Of a stretch of 64,000 bases of DNA, positions 20,925 through 31,110 are shown piece by piece. Origin of the DNA: Angomonas deanei (Eukaryota; Euglenozoa; Kinetoplastea; Trypanosomatida; Trypanosomatidae); NCBI GenBank assembly GCA_903995115.1, contig LR877158.1:124001-188000 (forward strand). Reading direction: 5' to 3'. Numbering within the stretch: the first letter of the stretch is position 1; each line of letters starts with the position of its first letter. Below the pieces are notes generated by a model. The model did no database searches. It saw only the letters and a list, made by a program, of their open reading frames with translations, and had not been told where the DNA came from. The position numbers were made by a program, and so were the translations under genes.

Positions 20925-23900
20925 ATGCATCACCTCGTGACGCTACACGCCGAGGAAGACTCGGAGGTCCGAAATAGTAAGAATAGTAATTTCTTTTCCA
21001 AGTTGCGTCATCGCAGCTCTAGCACGTCCCCCGGCCTGGACAGCAGCAGGGATAAGCAAAATAATAGCATTAATAATAAAATAAAAGATAACAATGAAGA
21101 CTCCGTTCGCCGTAGCAATTCCTGCTCCGTAGAACCTAAAAATACACATCATAATTCTAATTCAAATAATAAAAATGATAAAAATGAGAATTCGGTCAAT
21201 AGCGCGAGGGCACGGCCGGCCCCTAAGACAGCGCCCATCTTTAGTTCCACGAATACTGGCAACGGCAATCATACTAATTCGAATAATTCCACCAATAACA
21301 AAAATAATAATCCTACTACCGTCAGTAGAGGTGTCGCGAACCCCTCTCCAGTCCCACCACGCTCCACTGGTTACGTTCCTAAAACGAATAATAATAATAA
21401 TAATAATGCGAAGGTGCCAGTGAAGGCACAACCGGTGTATAAGAAACCGGTGGTCCCCGCGTATAAGCAAAGCGGCTATCATCAAAACAATACTAATAAT
21501 AATAATAATACAGCAGCAAAAGCGATTAACGGCAAATGGCCTTTAATTTCTCAAGCGGCAATGAAAAATACAAGTTTGACCGACGTGGGCGGCACGAAAC
21601 CAAACAATAATACGAATCCTCAACCTGCCTCCCTACCACGGCCACCCGCTGCCAACGATAATAATAATAATAATAATAATAATAAAACAGCAAACTGTCC
21701 TTTTCCAATTGGCAAACCGATTCCAAATAATAATACAAATAATAATAATAATAATAATAAGACGCCTAGTAAGGATGTGACACCCACACGAAGTTTGAAT
21801 GGCTCTTTCGATAAGAATAGTACCAATAATAATAATAATAATAATAGTAATGCGAAAAGTACGCCCACACCGAAGCCGATGCCGTCCTTCAGTGCACCTC
21901 CCACTACGAAAGTTGCCAATACTAAAACAAACAATAATAATAATAATAGTGTCAGTAATAGTAATAATAATAACAATAATAATTCCTTCAAGAATGCGAA
22001 AAGTCCTTTCCCGATTGGCAAACCAATTCCAAATAATAATAACAAAGAGGTCACCCCGACGAGAAGTTTGAACGGCTCGTTCGATAAAAACAGTAATAAT
22101 AATAATAAGAGTCCGACGACGTCGACGTCTACTTTTGTGCCCCCGAGGCCACAGCAGAACTTTAACACGCCTAGTAAAGATATTACACCCACACGAAGTT
22201 TGAATGGCTCTTTCGATAAAAACAGCAATAATAATAATATTAATGTGACGAAGGCGGCACCACCAGCCGCGCCAGCCCCTACCTCCACGGCGAGAGGCGT
22301 CATTGTCGGTAATAATAATAATAATAATAATACTAATTTGGAGAAAACACCGAGCAAGTCAAGCATTCCGCCTAAGCCGATGCCATCGTTTGGTAGCATA
22401 CCGGTCAAAAATAATACTAACACGACGAGTTATAATAATAATAATAATAATACGACCCCGCAAAAGTCACCGTCCTCCTCTGTCAATATGAACAGTCTTC
22501 GCAACTCTGTCGATAAACCTTCCACTACTACTACTAATACTGTGGCACCCAAACCTTCCCCTAATGTGAATACGACGAATAATAATAATAATAATAATAC
22601 TTTGGAAAAGACACCCAGTAAAAGCAATTTCACACCGCCACCGAAACCGGTCAGTACGTTTGGGACCAACTCTCCCGCGAAACCAGCACCTAATACGAAT
22701 ACGAATACGAGTGGTAAACCTCCAGTGGCGGTGCCGAAACCGACGACGACACCCGTCAGCACTACTACTACCACTAATAATAATAATACTGCCCCGGGTC
22801 GGCCACCGCTGGCGACAGGCACCAAGACCGCGAACACCGCCGCCGTTCCGCCCTCTCCCACTCCTAAGAAATTAACGGCCTTTTTAAAGCCAAACGCAAA
22901 TATCAGTAATAACAATAGCGGTTCCAAACTAACGAGGAGCACCAGCCTGAATGAGCTGGACAGTCTCGAGGAGGCCGACAGCCCCGCGTGCTCCCTTCCC
23001 AAGCTCACCACCGCCGTCAACGGTAGCAACGGCAGCCTCGCCAATAATAAGCGGAATAGTGCGCCGACTATTTCGTACAACAAGAATAATAATAATAATA
23101 ATAATAATTTGGAAGATGATTTGAAGAATGAGGCAAAGGTGCAGCTCCCGTCTTTTATGGGCAAACCGTCGTCGGAGTCGATTAGCACCAACAGCAATGA
23201 TGACCGTCGCTTCCCCACCAACACCACGGAGGAGGACGACTCGGTCCTCGTGGCGGCGCACAATACCAGTAATAAGTATTGTGTGTTCAACCCGAACGGA
23301 CCCAGCACCAATAACATTCCTCGGCCTCCCTCCGGGGCAGCCAGCAAGGCCCCCAGCTCACTGCTGACCCCTTCGCGTCATGCGCCTGGCAGTTCTCTTC
23401 TCCTCGACAGCAGCGCGGTGGCGGGCGACAGCTACAACAGCGGCAGCTACTCCAATAATAACAACAATAATAATAATAACTATCCAGGGAATCATGCGCC
23501 GTCTGCAGAGGAGCTCGCCACTTTGAAAAGTTATCTGAATGAAAAGGAATTGAATCTCTCTATGTCCGCCTTCACCACCTTGGGCAGCACGCTCAGCCTG
23601 TCCTCCGCGTTACGGGTGCTCAACCTCCGCGGCAGCTCGATCCAGCCAGAAGGACTGCGAGGTCTGGCGGATATCCCTACCTTGCAGTCGATCTGTGTCT
23701 CCCACATGCGGCGGTTGACGTCGCTGGTGCCTCTCATTACGCCGACCGCGGAGGGCAGCACCCCCAAACACTGCATGATCCAAGAGATTGACGCACAGTG
23801 CACGCCGCTGGGGAACGATGGCATACGTGGTCTGCAAATGTTGCCCAAACTACGGAAGCTGGACCTCAGCATGACGCGACTGAACGATGTCGGTAAACTC

Positions 23901-25790
23901 AGCGAGAGCACCTCCCTCAAGGAACTGATCGTGGCCGGGACACAAATTAACAATCACGGTGTGACGGGGCTGGAGACCATTCCCACACTGGTTACGCTGA
24001 ATGTCTCGCGTACCAAGCTGACCTCGCTCAAGGGAATTGTCCGTAGTAAGAGTATTGAAACCCTTCTCTTCTACAGCTGTAAGATTAACGACGCGGGCAT
24101 CCTTGGGATACAGAAGATGCCCCGGCTGGCAAACGTCGACCTCAGTACCACCAAGGTCACCAACCTTTCCGTGTTTAGCGAGAGCACCGCCCTTCGCAGC
24201 ATTAAGGCGCAGTGGTTGGCCCTCCGCAACTGTCAAGATATTATTCAAGAAAGGCGGACGCAGAAGAACTCCTCGACGACGATGCCACCGGACTCTAGTC
24301 TGGCCTGGAAGGACCTGGAGGAAGGGTACTCCGGTCTGGCCAACGTGCTCACCCTCGACACCGTCGACCTTAGTTTTAACCCCATTCGGAGTATCCACTC
24401 GCTCTGTCGCTCGCAGTCCATCAAGCACTTGTACCTCCGCCGCACCCGCATCGACAGCGAGGGGATTCGCGATATTTACAAACTCAGCAAAACGCTGGAG
24501 TCGTTCGCCGTGACGAACATTGCGGACTCCAATTTTGAAGATGAGGAAGACATTGAGGAAGAGCCCAGCACGACGAAGGCAGGCGTGTTGGTGGACGTGA
24601 AGGATGTGGCCTGCTTGCACAAGATCACAAAGCTGGATCTTTCCTTCACGGATGTGTACGACTTACGGCTGTTGCAATCTCTGCCGGTATTAAAGGAGCT
24701 GTCTATTGTGGAGACACTCGTCACGGTGGATGGGTTACGTGGGATCGAAAAGATTAAGACGCTCGAGTTTCTCGATCTCTCCCAGACGAGTGTGCTGTCT
24801 TTGCAGTTTTTGACCACCGGCGCCCCTAACCTCAAGACGATTCTCCTCAAGAGTAACCGTAACGAGCGCGGCGTGCGTCTCGGTAATATTGAAAAACTCA
24901 AGAGCCTGAAACATCTCAATATTGGCGATACCGTCGTCGAGGATATCAAAACCTTCTGGACCTCGGGGTCAATGATTGAGGAGATTGTCTGGCCGTGGAA
25001 GGATCGCCGCGGCCCTAGCGGTGTCATCCCGTCGCTGGAGTGCTGGGTGACCTCAGAGCGCATGAACGGCGTTCACCGACTGACACAGCTCAAGGTGTTG
25101 GATATCAGCAACAGCAACGTGCACGACCTCAAGTTCCTGGAGGACGCCCCGGCCCTCACCCAGGTCATCCTCGATAGCTGTCGCCTCCTCCGTAACGACA
25201 TGCTCCGCAGTTTTACCAAAGTGCCGCTGGTGGAGGTGATCAACCTCGCCAACAATGCGCATATCTCAGATGTGAATATCCTTGCGACGTGCCCCAAGCT
25301 GCGAGAGCTGTATCTGTCCAACACGGGCGTCACCACGGAGGGTGTTCGTGATATTGTGCAGCGCTTCGCCTCGACCAACCCCGCCAACACGCTCAGCAAG
25401 CTCAACGGCAGCCCCAGCACGCCGCAGAACGTGTTGGTCATTCACAACACCAGAGCGGAGGAGGAGATGAGCCTCGCGCAAGACTTTGACGAGGAGGAGG
25501 AACGACCCCGGGACTCGCCCCCACCCTCCGCCCCTCGTCGCGATATTCACTCGCCAGCCCCGGTCAAGGCGGACCGTCGCGGTGGCAGTAAGGACAACGC
25601 GAACGCCGACAGCAGTGAGGTGCGGCGGTCGTCGTCCAAGAAGCGCAGAAAGCGCGATGATTCCATGAACTTGAGAGAGGCAAGCGTGTTGATTGAGAAC
25701 TCCCTAACGCCAGCACAATTCCGCATTCCTCGCCGTCGTCGGGTGTCATTTGTCGCCGCGGATGCAACAGAAACAAAGCAGTTTGAGTAA
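20925..25790 (+). CDS. leucine-rich-repeat protein with repetitive Asn/Pro-rich N-terminal half
   Basis: A 1621-residue protein in two parts. Residues 1-850 are low complexity: Ser/Thr/Pro/Lys-rich with poly-Asn tracts and repeated modules (PFPIGKPIPNNN twice, TPTRSLNGSFDKNS three times, and TPSK with PKPMPSF-like pieces several times). Residues about 860-1500 form at least 15 leucine-rich repeats of about 23-25 residues (for example LRKLDLSMTRLNDVG, LVTLNVSRTKLTSL, LEFLDLSQTSVLSL). They resemble the trypanosome LRR proteins that mediate protein binding. The tail is basic and ends in RRRRVSFVAADA, which contains an RVxF-type motif able to dock protein phosphatase 1. The LRR part is GC-rich while the Asn tracts remain AAT. 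No membrane segment or kinase domain was seen. The partner is unknown. Confidence 0.75.
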   Translation: MHHLVTLHAEEDSEVRNSKNSNFFSKLRHRSSSTSPGLDSSRDKQNNSINNKIKDNNEDSVRRSNSCSVEPKNTHHNSNSNNKNDKNENSVNSARARPAPKTAPIFSSTNTGNGNHTNSNNSTNNKNNNPTTVSRGVANPSPVPPRSTGYVPKTNNNNNNNAKVPVKAQPVYKKPVVPAYKQSGYHQNNTNNNNNTAAKAINGKWPLISQAAMKNTSLTDVGGTKPNNNTNPQPASLPRPPAANDNNNNNNNNKTANCPFPIGKPIPNNNTNNNNNNNKTPSKDVTPTRSLNGSFDKNSTNNNNNNNSNAKSTPTPKPMPSFSAPPTTKVANTKTNNNNNNSVSNSNNNNNNNSFKNAKSPFPIGKPIPNNNNKEVTPTRSLNGSFDKNSNNNNKSPTTSTSTFVPPRPQQNFNTPSKDITPTRSLNGSFDKNSNNNNINVTKAAPPAAPAPTSTARGVIVGNNNNNNNTNLEKTPSKSSIPPKPMPSFGSIPVKNNTNTTSYNNNNNNTTPQKSPSSSVNMNSLRNSVDKPSTTTTNTVAPKPSPNVNTTNNNNNNNTLEKTPSKSNFTPPPKPVSTFGTNSPAKPAPNTNTNTSGKPPVAVPKPTTTPVSTTTTTNNNNTAPGRPPLATGTKTANTAAVPPSPTPKKLTAFLKPNANISNNNSGSKLTRSTSLNELDSLEEADSPACSLPKLTTAVNGSNGSLANNKRNSAPTISYNKNNNNNNNNLEDDLKNEAKVQLPSFMGKPSSESISTNSNDDRRFPTNTTEEDDSVLVAAHNTSNKYCVFNPNGPSTNNIPRPPSGAASKAPSSLLTPSRHAPGSSLLLDSSAVAGDSYNSGSYSNNNNNNNNNYPGNHAPSAEELATLKSYLNEKELNLSMSAFTTLGSTLSLSSALRVLNLRGSSIQPEGLRGLADIPTLQSICVSHMRRLTSLVPLITPTAEGSTPKHCMIQEIDAQCTPLGNDGIRGLQMLPKLRKLDLSMTRLNDVGKLSESTSLKELIVAGTQINNHGVTGLETIPTLVTLNVSRTKLTSLKGIVRSKSIETLLFYSCKINDAGILGIQKMPRLANVDLSTTKVTNLSVFSESTALRSIKAQWLALRNCQDIIQERRTQKNSSTTMPPDSSLAWKDLEEGYSGLANVLTLDTVDLSFNPIRSIHSLCRSQSIKHLYLRRTRIDSEGIRDIYKLSKTLESFAVTNIADSNFEDEEDIEEEPSTTKAGVLVDVKDVACLHKITKLDLSFTDVYDLRLLQSLPVLKELSIVETLVTVDGLRGIEKIKTLEFLDLSQTSVLSLQFLTTGAPNLKTILLKSNRNERGVRLGNIEKLKSLKHLNIGDTVVEDIKTFWTSGSMIEEIVWPWKDRRGPSGVIPSLECWVTSERMNGVHRLTQLKVLDISNSNVHDLKFLEDAPALTQVILDSCRLLRNDMLRSFTKVPLVEVINLANNAHISDVNILATCPKLRELYLSNTGVTTEGVRDIVQRFASTNPANTLSKLNGSPSTPQNVLVIHNTRAEEEMSLAQDFDEEEERPRDSPPPSAPRRDIHSPAPVKADRRGGSKDNANADSSEVRRSSSKKRRKRDDSMNLREASVLIENSLTPAQFRIPRRRRVSFVAADATETKQFE
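21699..22226 (+). repeat. imperfect coding repeats in the LRR protein
   Basis: Direct repeats encode PFPIGKPIPNNN, then TPTRSLNGSFDKNS, with poly-Asn spacers of varying length; the second element appears three times. The units differ at silent sites and in the Asn tracts, which suggests duplication followed by microsatellite change. Confidence 0.75.
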
Positions 25791-26648
25791 AAAAAAAAAA
25801 AAAGAAGGTTTTATTGGTGATGCCAATTATAATAAAGAGGAGGGAAAAATAGAAAAAAAAAAAGGAATTATCAAGTCTCATTGTTTTTTCCGTATTCCCT
25901 TTTTTAAAAAAAAAAGACATTATGTTTTTTCCCATTGTACTTCATCCCTATTCCCCTACTAAATAGCGCATTTTGATAACATTTAAAAACAAAAAAAAAA
26001 ATAGAGAGACAATGAAAAAAAAAAAAAAACCAAATGTATAGCATCAAATAGAAAAAAAATGAAACAACTCGAAGAACAGGCAAATACAAAAAATCGTGTT
26101 TTTTTTTTTTATTATTATTCCAATGTTCCTGACATGTAAATACGAAATTCTTCTATAAAGAGAGAAGATCGCCGATTTTCGTGTATTTTGCTTTTTTGTT
26201 GTTCTTCGTTCATTTTTACTATTATTCCTCCACCACTTTTCCAATTACTGATTGTTTTGTTTTGTTTTTCCGTCCACTTTTTTTTTGTGTGTGTATGTGT
26301 GTTTGTTTTATAAAAATAAACAAATAAAAAAAAGTGATGCGCATGTAGATTTTTTTTCCCCAGCAGATTTTTTTTAATTGTACAGCATTTTTATTTCATG
26401 ATTATGATTATTTCTTTCTTTTTTTGTGTGTGTGTTTCATTCATTGTTACGAAACTCTTTATACTGTGAAATATTATAATTATCGAAACTAACGATGAAC
26501 GCTTGTTCGTCATCCTTGTTGTTGTGTAACAGAAAAGGCACTCCGTGAAAAAAAAGAAGTTTCGTTTTACATCTTTTCTTTTCTCTCCACCTCTACTCTT
26601 CCATCATCAAGGTTTTCTTCGCTCTTCAACTTTAAAACAATCCTCATC
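25791..26648. other. long intergenic region upstream of the cytochrome c array
   Basis: 858 bases with no supportable gene. It contains many A and T homopolymers and short GT-rich stretches (TGTGTGTATGTGTG, TTGTGTGTGTG) around 26280-26430, then the pyrimidine-rich acceptor of the first cytochrome c copy. Confidence 0.6.
26566..26611 (+). promoter_or_regulatory. candidate trans-splice acceptor, cytochrome c copy 1
   Basis: A dense C/T tract (TTTTACATCTTTTCTTTTCT and beyond) leads to CATCAAG, with AG at 26610-26611, 37 bases before the ATG. The leader after the AG (GTTTTCTTCGCTC..CAACTTTAAAACAATCCTCA) is nearly repeated in copy 3. Confidence 0.55.
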
Positions 26649-26990
26649 ATGCCCCCGAAGGCTCGCGAACCCCTCCCCGAAGGTGATGCCACCCGCGGTG
26701 AGAAGATCTTCAAGGGTCGTGCCGCGCAGTGCCACACCGCCACCAAGGGCGGCGCCAACGGCGTAGGTCCCAACCTCTTCGGTATCCACAACCGCAAGTC
26801 CGGCTCTGTCGAGGGGTACACCTACAGCAAGGCCAACCAAGACTCCGGCGTCGTCTGGACCGACGACGTGCTCGATGTCTATCTGGAAAACCCCAAGAAG
26901 TTCATGCCTGGCACCAAGATGTCCTTCGCTGGCCTCAAGAAGCCCCAGGAGCGCGCCGACCTCATCGCGTACCTGAACACCCTCAAGTAA
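26649..26990 (+). CDS. CYTC: cytochrome c, copy 1
   Basis: Soluble electron carrier of the mitochondrial intermembrane space, passing electrons from complex III to complex IV. The 113-residue protein has the heme site AAQCH at 25-29, so heme is held by a single thioether through Cys28, with Ala25 where other eukaryotes have the first Cys; His29 and Met91 (PGTKM) are the axial ligands. This single-Cys motif is known only from Euglenozoa and dates the whole window taxonomically. The start [10 protein letters not shown] matches trypanosomatid cytochrome c. Strong C/G-ending codon use suggests high expression. Confidence 0.97.
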   Translation: MPPKAREPLPEGDATRGEKIFKGRAAQCHTATKGGANGVGPNLFGIHNRKSGSVEGYTYSKANQDSGVVWTDDVLDVYLENPKKFMPGTKMSFAGLKKPQERADLIAYLNTLK

Positions 26991-27308
26991 AAAAAATAAG
27001 CGTTTTTTTCGCTTTCATTTACATATTCCTAAAACACAAAACTTACGTTAAAAGGCAAAAATTATCTTTATATATCGGCAAAAGAAAAAAACACAAAATT
27101 AATAACTTACGCATCTATTCTTATTCGTTAAGATGGATGAAAAATGAGCTCTTGTTCTTGGCACGCTATGGAACGTAAACAAACAAAGTTTTGAAGGTAG
27201 TTGTCTTGACAGCACACACACACACAAAATCTTTCTTCCCTGTTTTGTTTCTGTTGTTTGTTTTGTTTTATCTTCAAGGTTACTTCGCTCTAATAATACT
27301 CAGCTATC
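26991..27308. other. spacer between cytochrome c copies 1 and 2
   Basis: 318 bases: the 3' UTR with a segment repeated after copy 2, a CACACACACACA run near 27220, and the T-rich acceptor of copy 2. No further gene. Confidence 0.7.
27238..27278 (+). promoter_or_regulatory. candidate trans-splice acceptor, cytochrome c copy 2
   Basis: A T/G-rich tract ends in TATCTTCAAG, with AG at 27277-27278, 30 bases before the ATG. The following GTTACTTCGCTCTAA is a diverged version of the leader seen in copies 1 and 3. Confidence 0.5.
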
Positions 27309-27650
27309 ATGCCCCCGAAGGCTCGCGAACCCCTCCCCGAAGGTGATGCCACCCGCGGTGAGAAGATCTTCAAGGGTCGTGCCGCGCAGTGCCACACCGC
27401 CACCAAGGGCGGCGCCAACGGCGTAGGTCCCAACCTCTTCGGTATCCACAACCGCAAGTCCGGCTCTGTCGAGGGGTACACCTACAGCAAGGCCAACCAA
27501 GACTCCGGCGTCGTCTGGACCGACGACGTGCTCGATGTCTATCTGGAAAACCCCAAGAAGTTCATGCCTGGCACCAAGATGTCCTTCGCTGGCCTCAAGA
27601 AGCCCCAGGAGCGCGCTGACCTCATCGCGTACCTGAACACCCTCAAGTAA
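27309..27650 (+). CDS. CYTC: cytochrome c, copy 2
   Basis: Encodes the same 113 residues as the first copy, including AAQCH and Met91. It differs from copy 1 in the coding region by a silent GCC/GCT change near the end. Its leader is the most diverged of the three and its acceptor tract is richer in TTTG, so its expression could differ although the product does not. Confidence 0.97.
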   Translation: MPPKAREPLPEGDATRGEKIFKGRAAQCHTATKGGANGVGPNLFGIHNRKSGSVEGYTYSKANQDSGVVWTDDVLDVYLENPKKFMPGTKMSFAGLKKPQERADLIAYLNTLK

Positions 27651-27966
27651 AAAAAAAACAAAAGCGTTGCTTAGTTTCTACATATTGGATTCTACCTAAC
27701 CACAAAAACTTATTTCATTATAGTGTTTGGAAAAAGGGAAAAAGAGAAATATAATGGCAAAAAAAAGATATAACACAAAATTACTAACTTACGCATCTTC
27801 TCTTATTCGTTAAGATGGATGAAAAAAAATGAACACCACTGAAAGGTATGTAGACGATCCACACGTAATCCTCTGAATGACGTTGATTTGACAACACATG
27901 CATCAACCTTCTTTCCTGCTTTTTGTTAGGTTTTCTTCGCTCTACAACTTTAAAACAATCCTCACC
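27651..27966. other. spacer between cytochrome c copies 2 and 3
   Basis: 316 bases. It includes the 3' segment shared with copy 1 (27773-27833), then unique sequence, and the acceptor of copy 3. No further gene. Confidence 0.7.
27907..27929 (+). promoter_or_regulatory. candidate trans-splice acceptor, cytochrome c copy 3
   Basis: CTTCTTTCCTGCTTTTTGTTAG, with AG at 27928-27929, 37 bases before the ATG, the same distance as in copy 1. The leader is almost identical to copy 1, unlike the upstream DNA. Confidence 0.55.
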
Positions 27967-28308
27967 ATGCCCCCGAAGGCTCGCGAACCCCTCCCCGAAG
28001 GTGATGCCACCCGCGGTGAGAAGATCTTCAAGGGTCGTGCCGCGCAGTGCCACACCGCCACCAAGGGCGGCGCCAACGGCGTGGGTCCCAACCTCTTCGG
28101 TATCCACAACCGCAAGTCCGGCTCTGTCGAGGGGTACACCTACAGCAAGGCCAACCAAGACTCCGGCGTCGTCTGGACCGACGACGTGCTCGATGTCTAT
28201 CTGGAAAACCCCAAGAAGTTCATGCCCGGCACCAAGATGTCCTTCGCTGGCCTCAAGAAGCCCCAGGAGCGCGCCGACCTCATCGCGTACCTGAACACCC
28301 TCAAGTAA
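27967..28308 (+). CDS. CYTC: cytochrome c, copy 3
   Basis: Identical protein to copies 1 and 2. Silent differences (GTG for GTA in GVGP, CCC for CCT in MPG) mark it as the most diverged coding copy. The leader resembles copy 1 but the 3' flank (GCGTGATGGAGAATC on) is unrelated to the others, so the array ends here. The frame is also open upstream to 27898, but the methionine at 27967 matches the other copies and the family start. Confidence 0.97.
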   Translation: MPPKAREPLPEGDATRGEKIFKGRAAQCHTATKGGANGVGPNLFGIHNRKSGSVEGYTYSKANQDSGVVWTDDVLDVYLENPKKFMPGTKMSFAGLKKPQERADLIAYLNTLK

Positions 28309-28774
28309 GCGTGATGGAGAATCTTTTTTTTCGTTTTTCGTTGTCCGTTTTAGTAAAATGAAATGGGAGAAGAAAACGCTATCAAACTTTTTTTTTTTTT
28401 AGGAAATCAAAAAACCCAAAAATAACAAAAATCTAAAACTTACTGACCTTATATATCTCACGAGCTGCTTTTCAAGCATAAAATAAACGAAACTAAAGTC
28501 TCCATGAGATTTTTTTTGTTTCTGTTTTATTTTTATTTTGTGGCAGTCTCCGTGTCATAAATATACCTCCCTCCCAACAACTTACGGACTTAGTGTATTC
28601 AAAAAAAAAAAAAAAAAAGTGATCGTTCTATCTTTTTTTTCTGTCTGCAGTTATATTGACGGAGAGCAACACACGACGAAGTCAACTCAATAAACTTTTC
28701 TTTCTCCCTGGTTCCAAAAAAAAAAAAAAGTAATAAGAAAAAAACAAAAATAGAAACATCTTTTTTTTGGCTGT
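28309..28774. other. intergenic spacer, A/T-rich
   Basis: 466 bases of A/T homopolymers with a T-rich tract and CTGCAG near 28645 that could hold an acceptor. No gene seen. Confidence 0.55.
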
Positions 28775-30866
28775 ATGTCGGAGTACTATCTTCACCGCAG
28801 CTACGACTGTCAGCTGTCCCCTCATGCCAGTGACATATTAGATTGGTCCTCCGCCATACATCGACTGAACTCCGTTTACCAACGGTACGGGATTGAAAAC
28901 AATGCACATCAAAATCAAAATAACAGCAGCAAGAAAAAAAATAGAAAAGATAACGTCAGTTATGCACGTAATACCGCTTTGCGCAATTGGGAGTACCCCG
29001 CGGAGCGGTGGAAGGTACAACAAAACACAACACAAATGACACAACTAGAAGAGTTGTTAACCAAGCCGAATCATAGTCATAGTAATAACAGTGTGGATAC
29101 CGAGGATACCCTCGCCACGACGACGGACGAGCTGTCCTTGAAGCGCGCACTGCCAGCACCCATCAACAGTGTGCATCAAATTATATTTACCTCCTTAGGC
29201 GACTACCCGTTTTACGTCCGATTGGATAAAAATAAGAAAAATAAAAATAAAAAACAACAACAAGAGGAGGACACGATTATTAAAACTGGTGTGTTCCGCA
29301 TGTACGCGGGTCTAGGTTTATCTCGCGTGCAGCGTAACGACTACTTTGCCACGGCGTTAGCGGAAACGTTAAAAACACAAATCGATCGAAACGCCAACAA
29401 GAATAATATTGAAATAGGCTATCGACAGTTATTGTACGTCCTGCGCGTGTTAGACGTCATTCCAACTCGATTACTCACACTACAGCGTGCACGAGAAAAA
29501 AGAATTGTTTCGTTGTTTAGTCAACATTAGAGTATTGCCGCCGTCGCAGTACACCGCCTTTCCGTTAGGGGAAGTGGTCTTGAAGACACGCCATACGGAA
29601 CTATCGCTGCAGTCAGAGGAATTAGTGTTTCGGCTCGCTGGGTTTATTACGTTTTTACAATCGGAAAATAGAAAAAATGAAGTGGAGGAGGCGCAAAAAA
29701 AAGACGCGTCGGAAAAGAAAAAGAGTAAAACAAAGAACGAACCCAACACGGAAGAAACGAAAAAAAAGGAAGAAGCAATCAAAGGGGAATCGGAACCGAA
29801 AAAAAGAGGCACGATTTCTCATTTCATTCATTCCAACAAATACACGTTTCGTTTACAAAACTTAAAACTAGGCGCCGGTCTCGCCGTCAAGAATGACTTA
29901 GCGAGTGGGATTAACATTTATTGGGGGTTTTCGACCGGACTACGATTATTACAAAATACGAAAAATAATAATAATAACAATAATAATGATACCAGAATCA
30001 CACTTTCTTCGCATATTGATATTTTACAACGAACGTGTGTGAATCTTTCTTATAATTCGCATCCCAACGAAAATGAAAATGAAAATAATAAGGATAAAAA
30101 TAAGTTTATGGCCGCCGTTCGTCTCCGTGGCAACCTCATCACACTGCACGACACCGCGTTAGATGTTGGTTTGAAATATCAGCCGTTAAAAAAATACAAA
30201 AATACATTTTTGCGGCTTTCCTATGTCGCCACCGCTCCGAGCAGCAATAACAATAATGATAGCAATTGGCAGCGGGCACCGTATCAGTGTTTGTGTGGGA
30301 TTGAAATCAAAAACGTCTATCAAGAATTTTTAAAACCGTATTGTGAAAATAAAGAAACGGAAAAGTGGTTAAAGGCGGATAAAAATGTGAATTTTACGCC
30401 CAAGAAGGAAACACCACCGCAAAATAATAATAATTCGAATAATAATAATAATAATAATAGTTCTATTTTATCCTTGAACACCGTCAAGTGGGCTTGGGGC
30501 GGCGTCACACACGCGGTGTCTGGCATCTTACCGAGCAGCCTCACTGGCAATAGTAATAATAATAACACAGCGAACAACAACAACAATAATATTAATACCA
30601 ATAATAATAATGCGACCAGCACCAAATTTTTATATCGTTTCTACGGAAATGTAAAACATTTTGTGCAAACCAACAACAGCGGCAATAATTTTCTCAAAAA
30701 TTTCACCGTTTCCATTAATCATATAAATATTTCCCAGATGATACGACAGGCGGTGACGGAGTCAAATATTTCAATTTCCGCCGGGCTGATGGTGAAACCC
30801 CAACATAATCATTTTAATAATGATAGTTTACGTGCCCAGTCGTTTATTATTATTTCCTCCGGATAG
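28775..30866 (+). CDS. unknown beta-strand-rich protein, one frame break
   Basis: Not recognised. Two frames, 28775-29530 and 29487-30866, overlap; the second has no ATG at its start. Removing one A from AAAAAA near 29503 joins REK to ELFRCLVNIRVLPPSQY. The joined product is about 690 residues. The first third is mixed, with short Asn/Lys inserts. From residue ~350 on, alternating polar/hydrophobic segments (LGAGLAVKNDLASGINIYWG, RITLSSHIDIL, FMAAVRLRGNLITLHDTALD, TFLRLSYVATAP, FTVSINHINIS, ISISAGLMVK) look like successive beta-strands, so an organelle outer-membrane barrel is conceivable but unproven. Asn tracts lie between strands. The ATG at 28775 is the first in frame. Confidence 0.5.
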
Positions 30867-31035
30867 TGGTGTGGTGGTTGTGTTTCCATAGTTGTATAAT
30901 TATGCATTTGTCTCCTTTTTTTTTGTCCTTAATATTGACAAACTTATCAAAACAAACTTAATTTTAAAAAAAAAAAATGGAAAATAAAATACACAAAAAA
31001 TAAACTTTTCAAACTGTTAATGAGAAGAGTATAAT

Positions 31036-31064
31036 CTCCCTTTTTCCTCTTTTCATCATATCAG
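31036..31064 (+). promoter_or_regulatory. candidate trans-splice acceptor for the lipid kinase gene
   Basis: CTCCCTTTTTCCTCTTTTC followed by ATCATATCAG, with AG at 31063-31064, 47 bases before the ATG at 31111. Confidence 0.5.
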
Positions 31065-31110
31065 TTATATAAAGTGAGGAAACGACTTTTCCAATAAATA
31101 AATAAAAAAA

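Larger units (their letters stand above)
26610..28308 (+). repeat. tandem array of three cytochrome c units
   Basis: Three units recur at a spacing of about 660 bases. Coding parts differ by only a few silent changes (GTA/GTG, CCT/CCC, GCC/GCT) and leaders share a GGTT.CTTCGCTCT element. The 3' regions of copies 1 and 2 share a segment (27091-27148 and 27773-27833, ACACAAAATTA.TAACTTACG through GTTAAGATGGATGAAAAA), while the rest of the spacers has diverged. Confidence 0.9.

Noticed and set aside
21620-22423. Leu/Val-rich - strand frame that looks like a membrane protein
   Set aside because: Poly-Leu and poly-Val arise from reading AAT and other simple repeats backwards. The + strand LRR gene explains the region.
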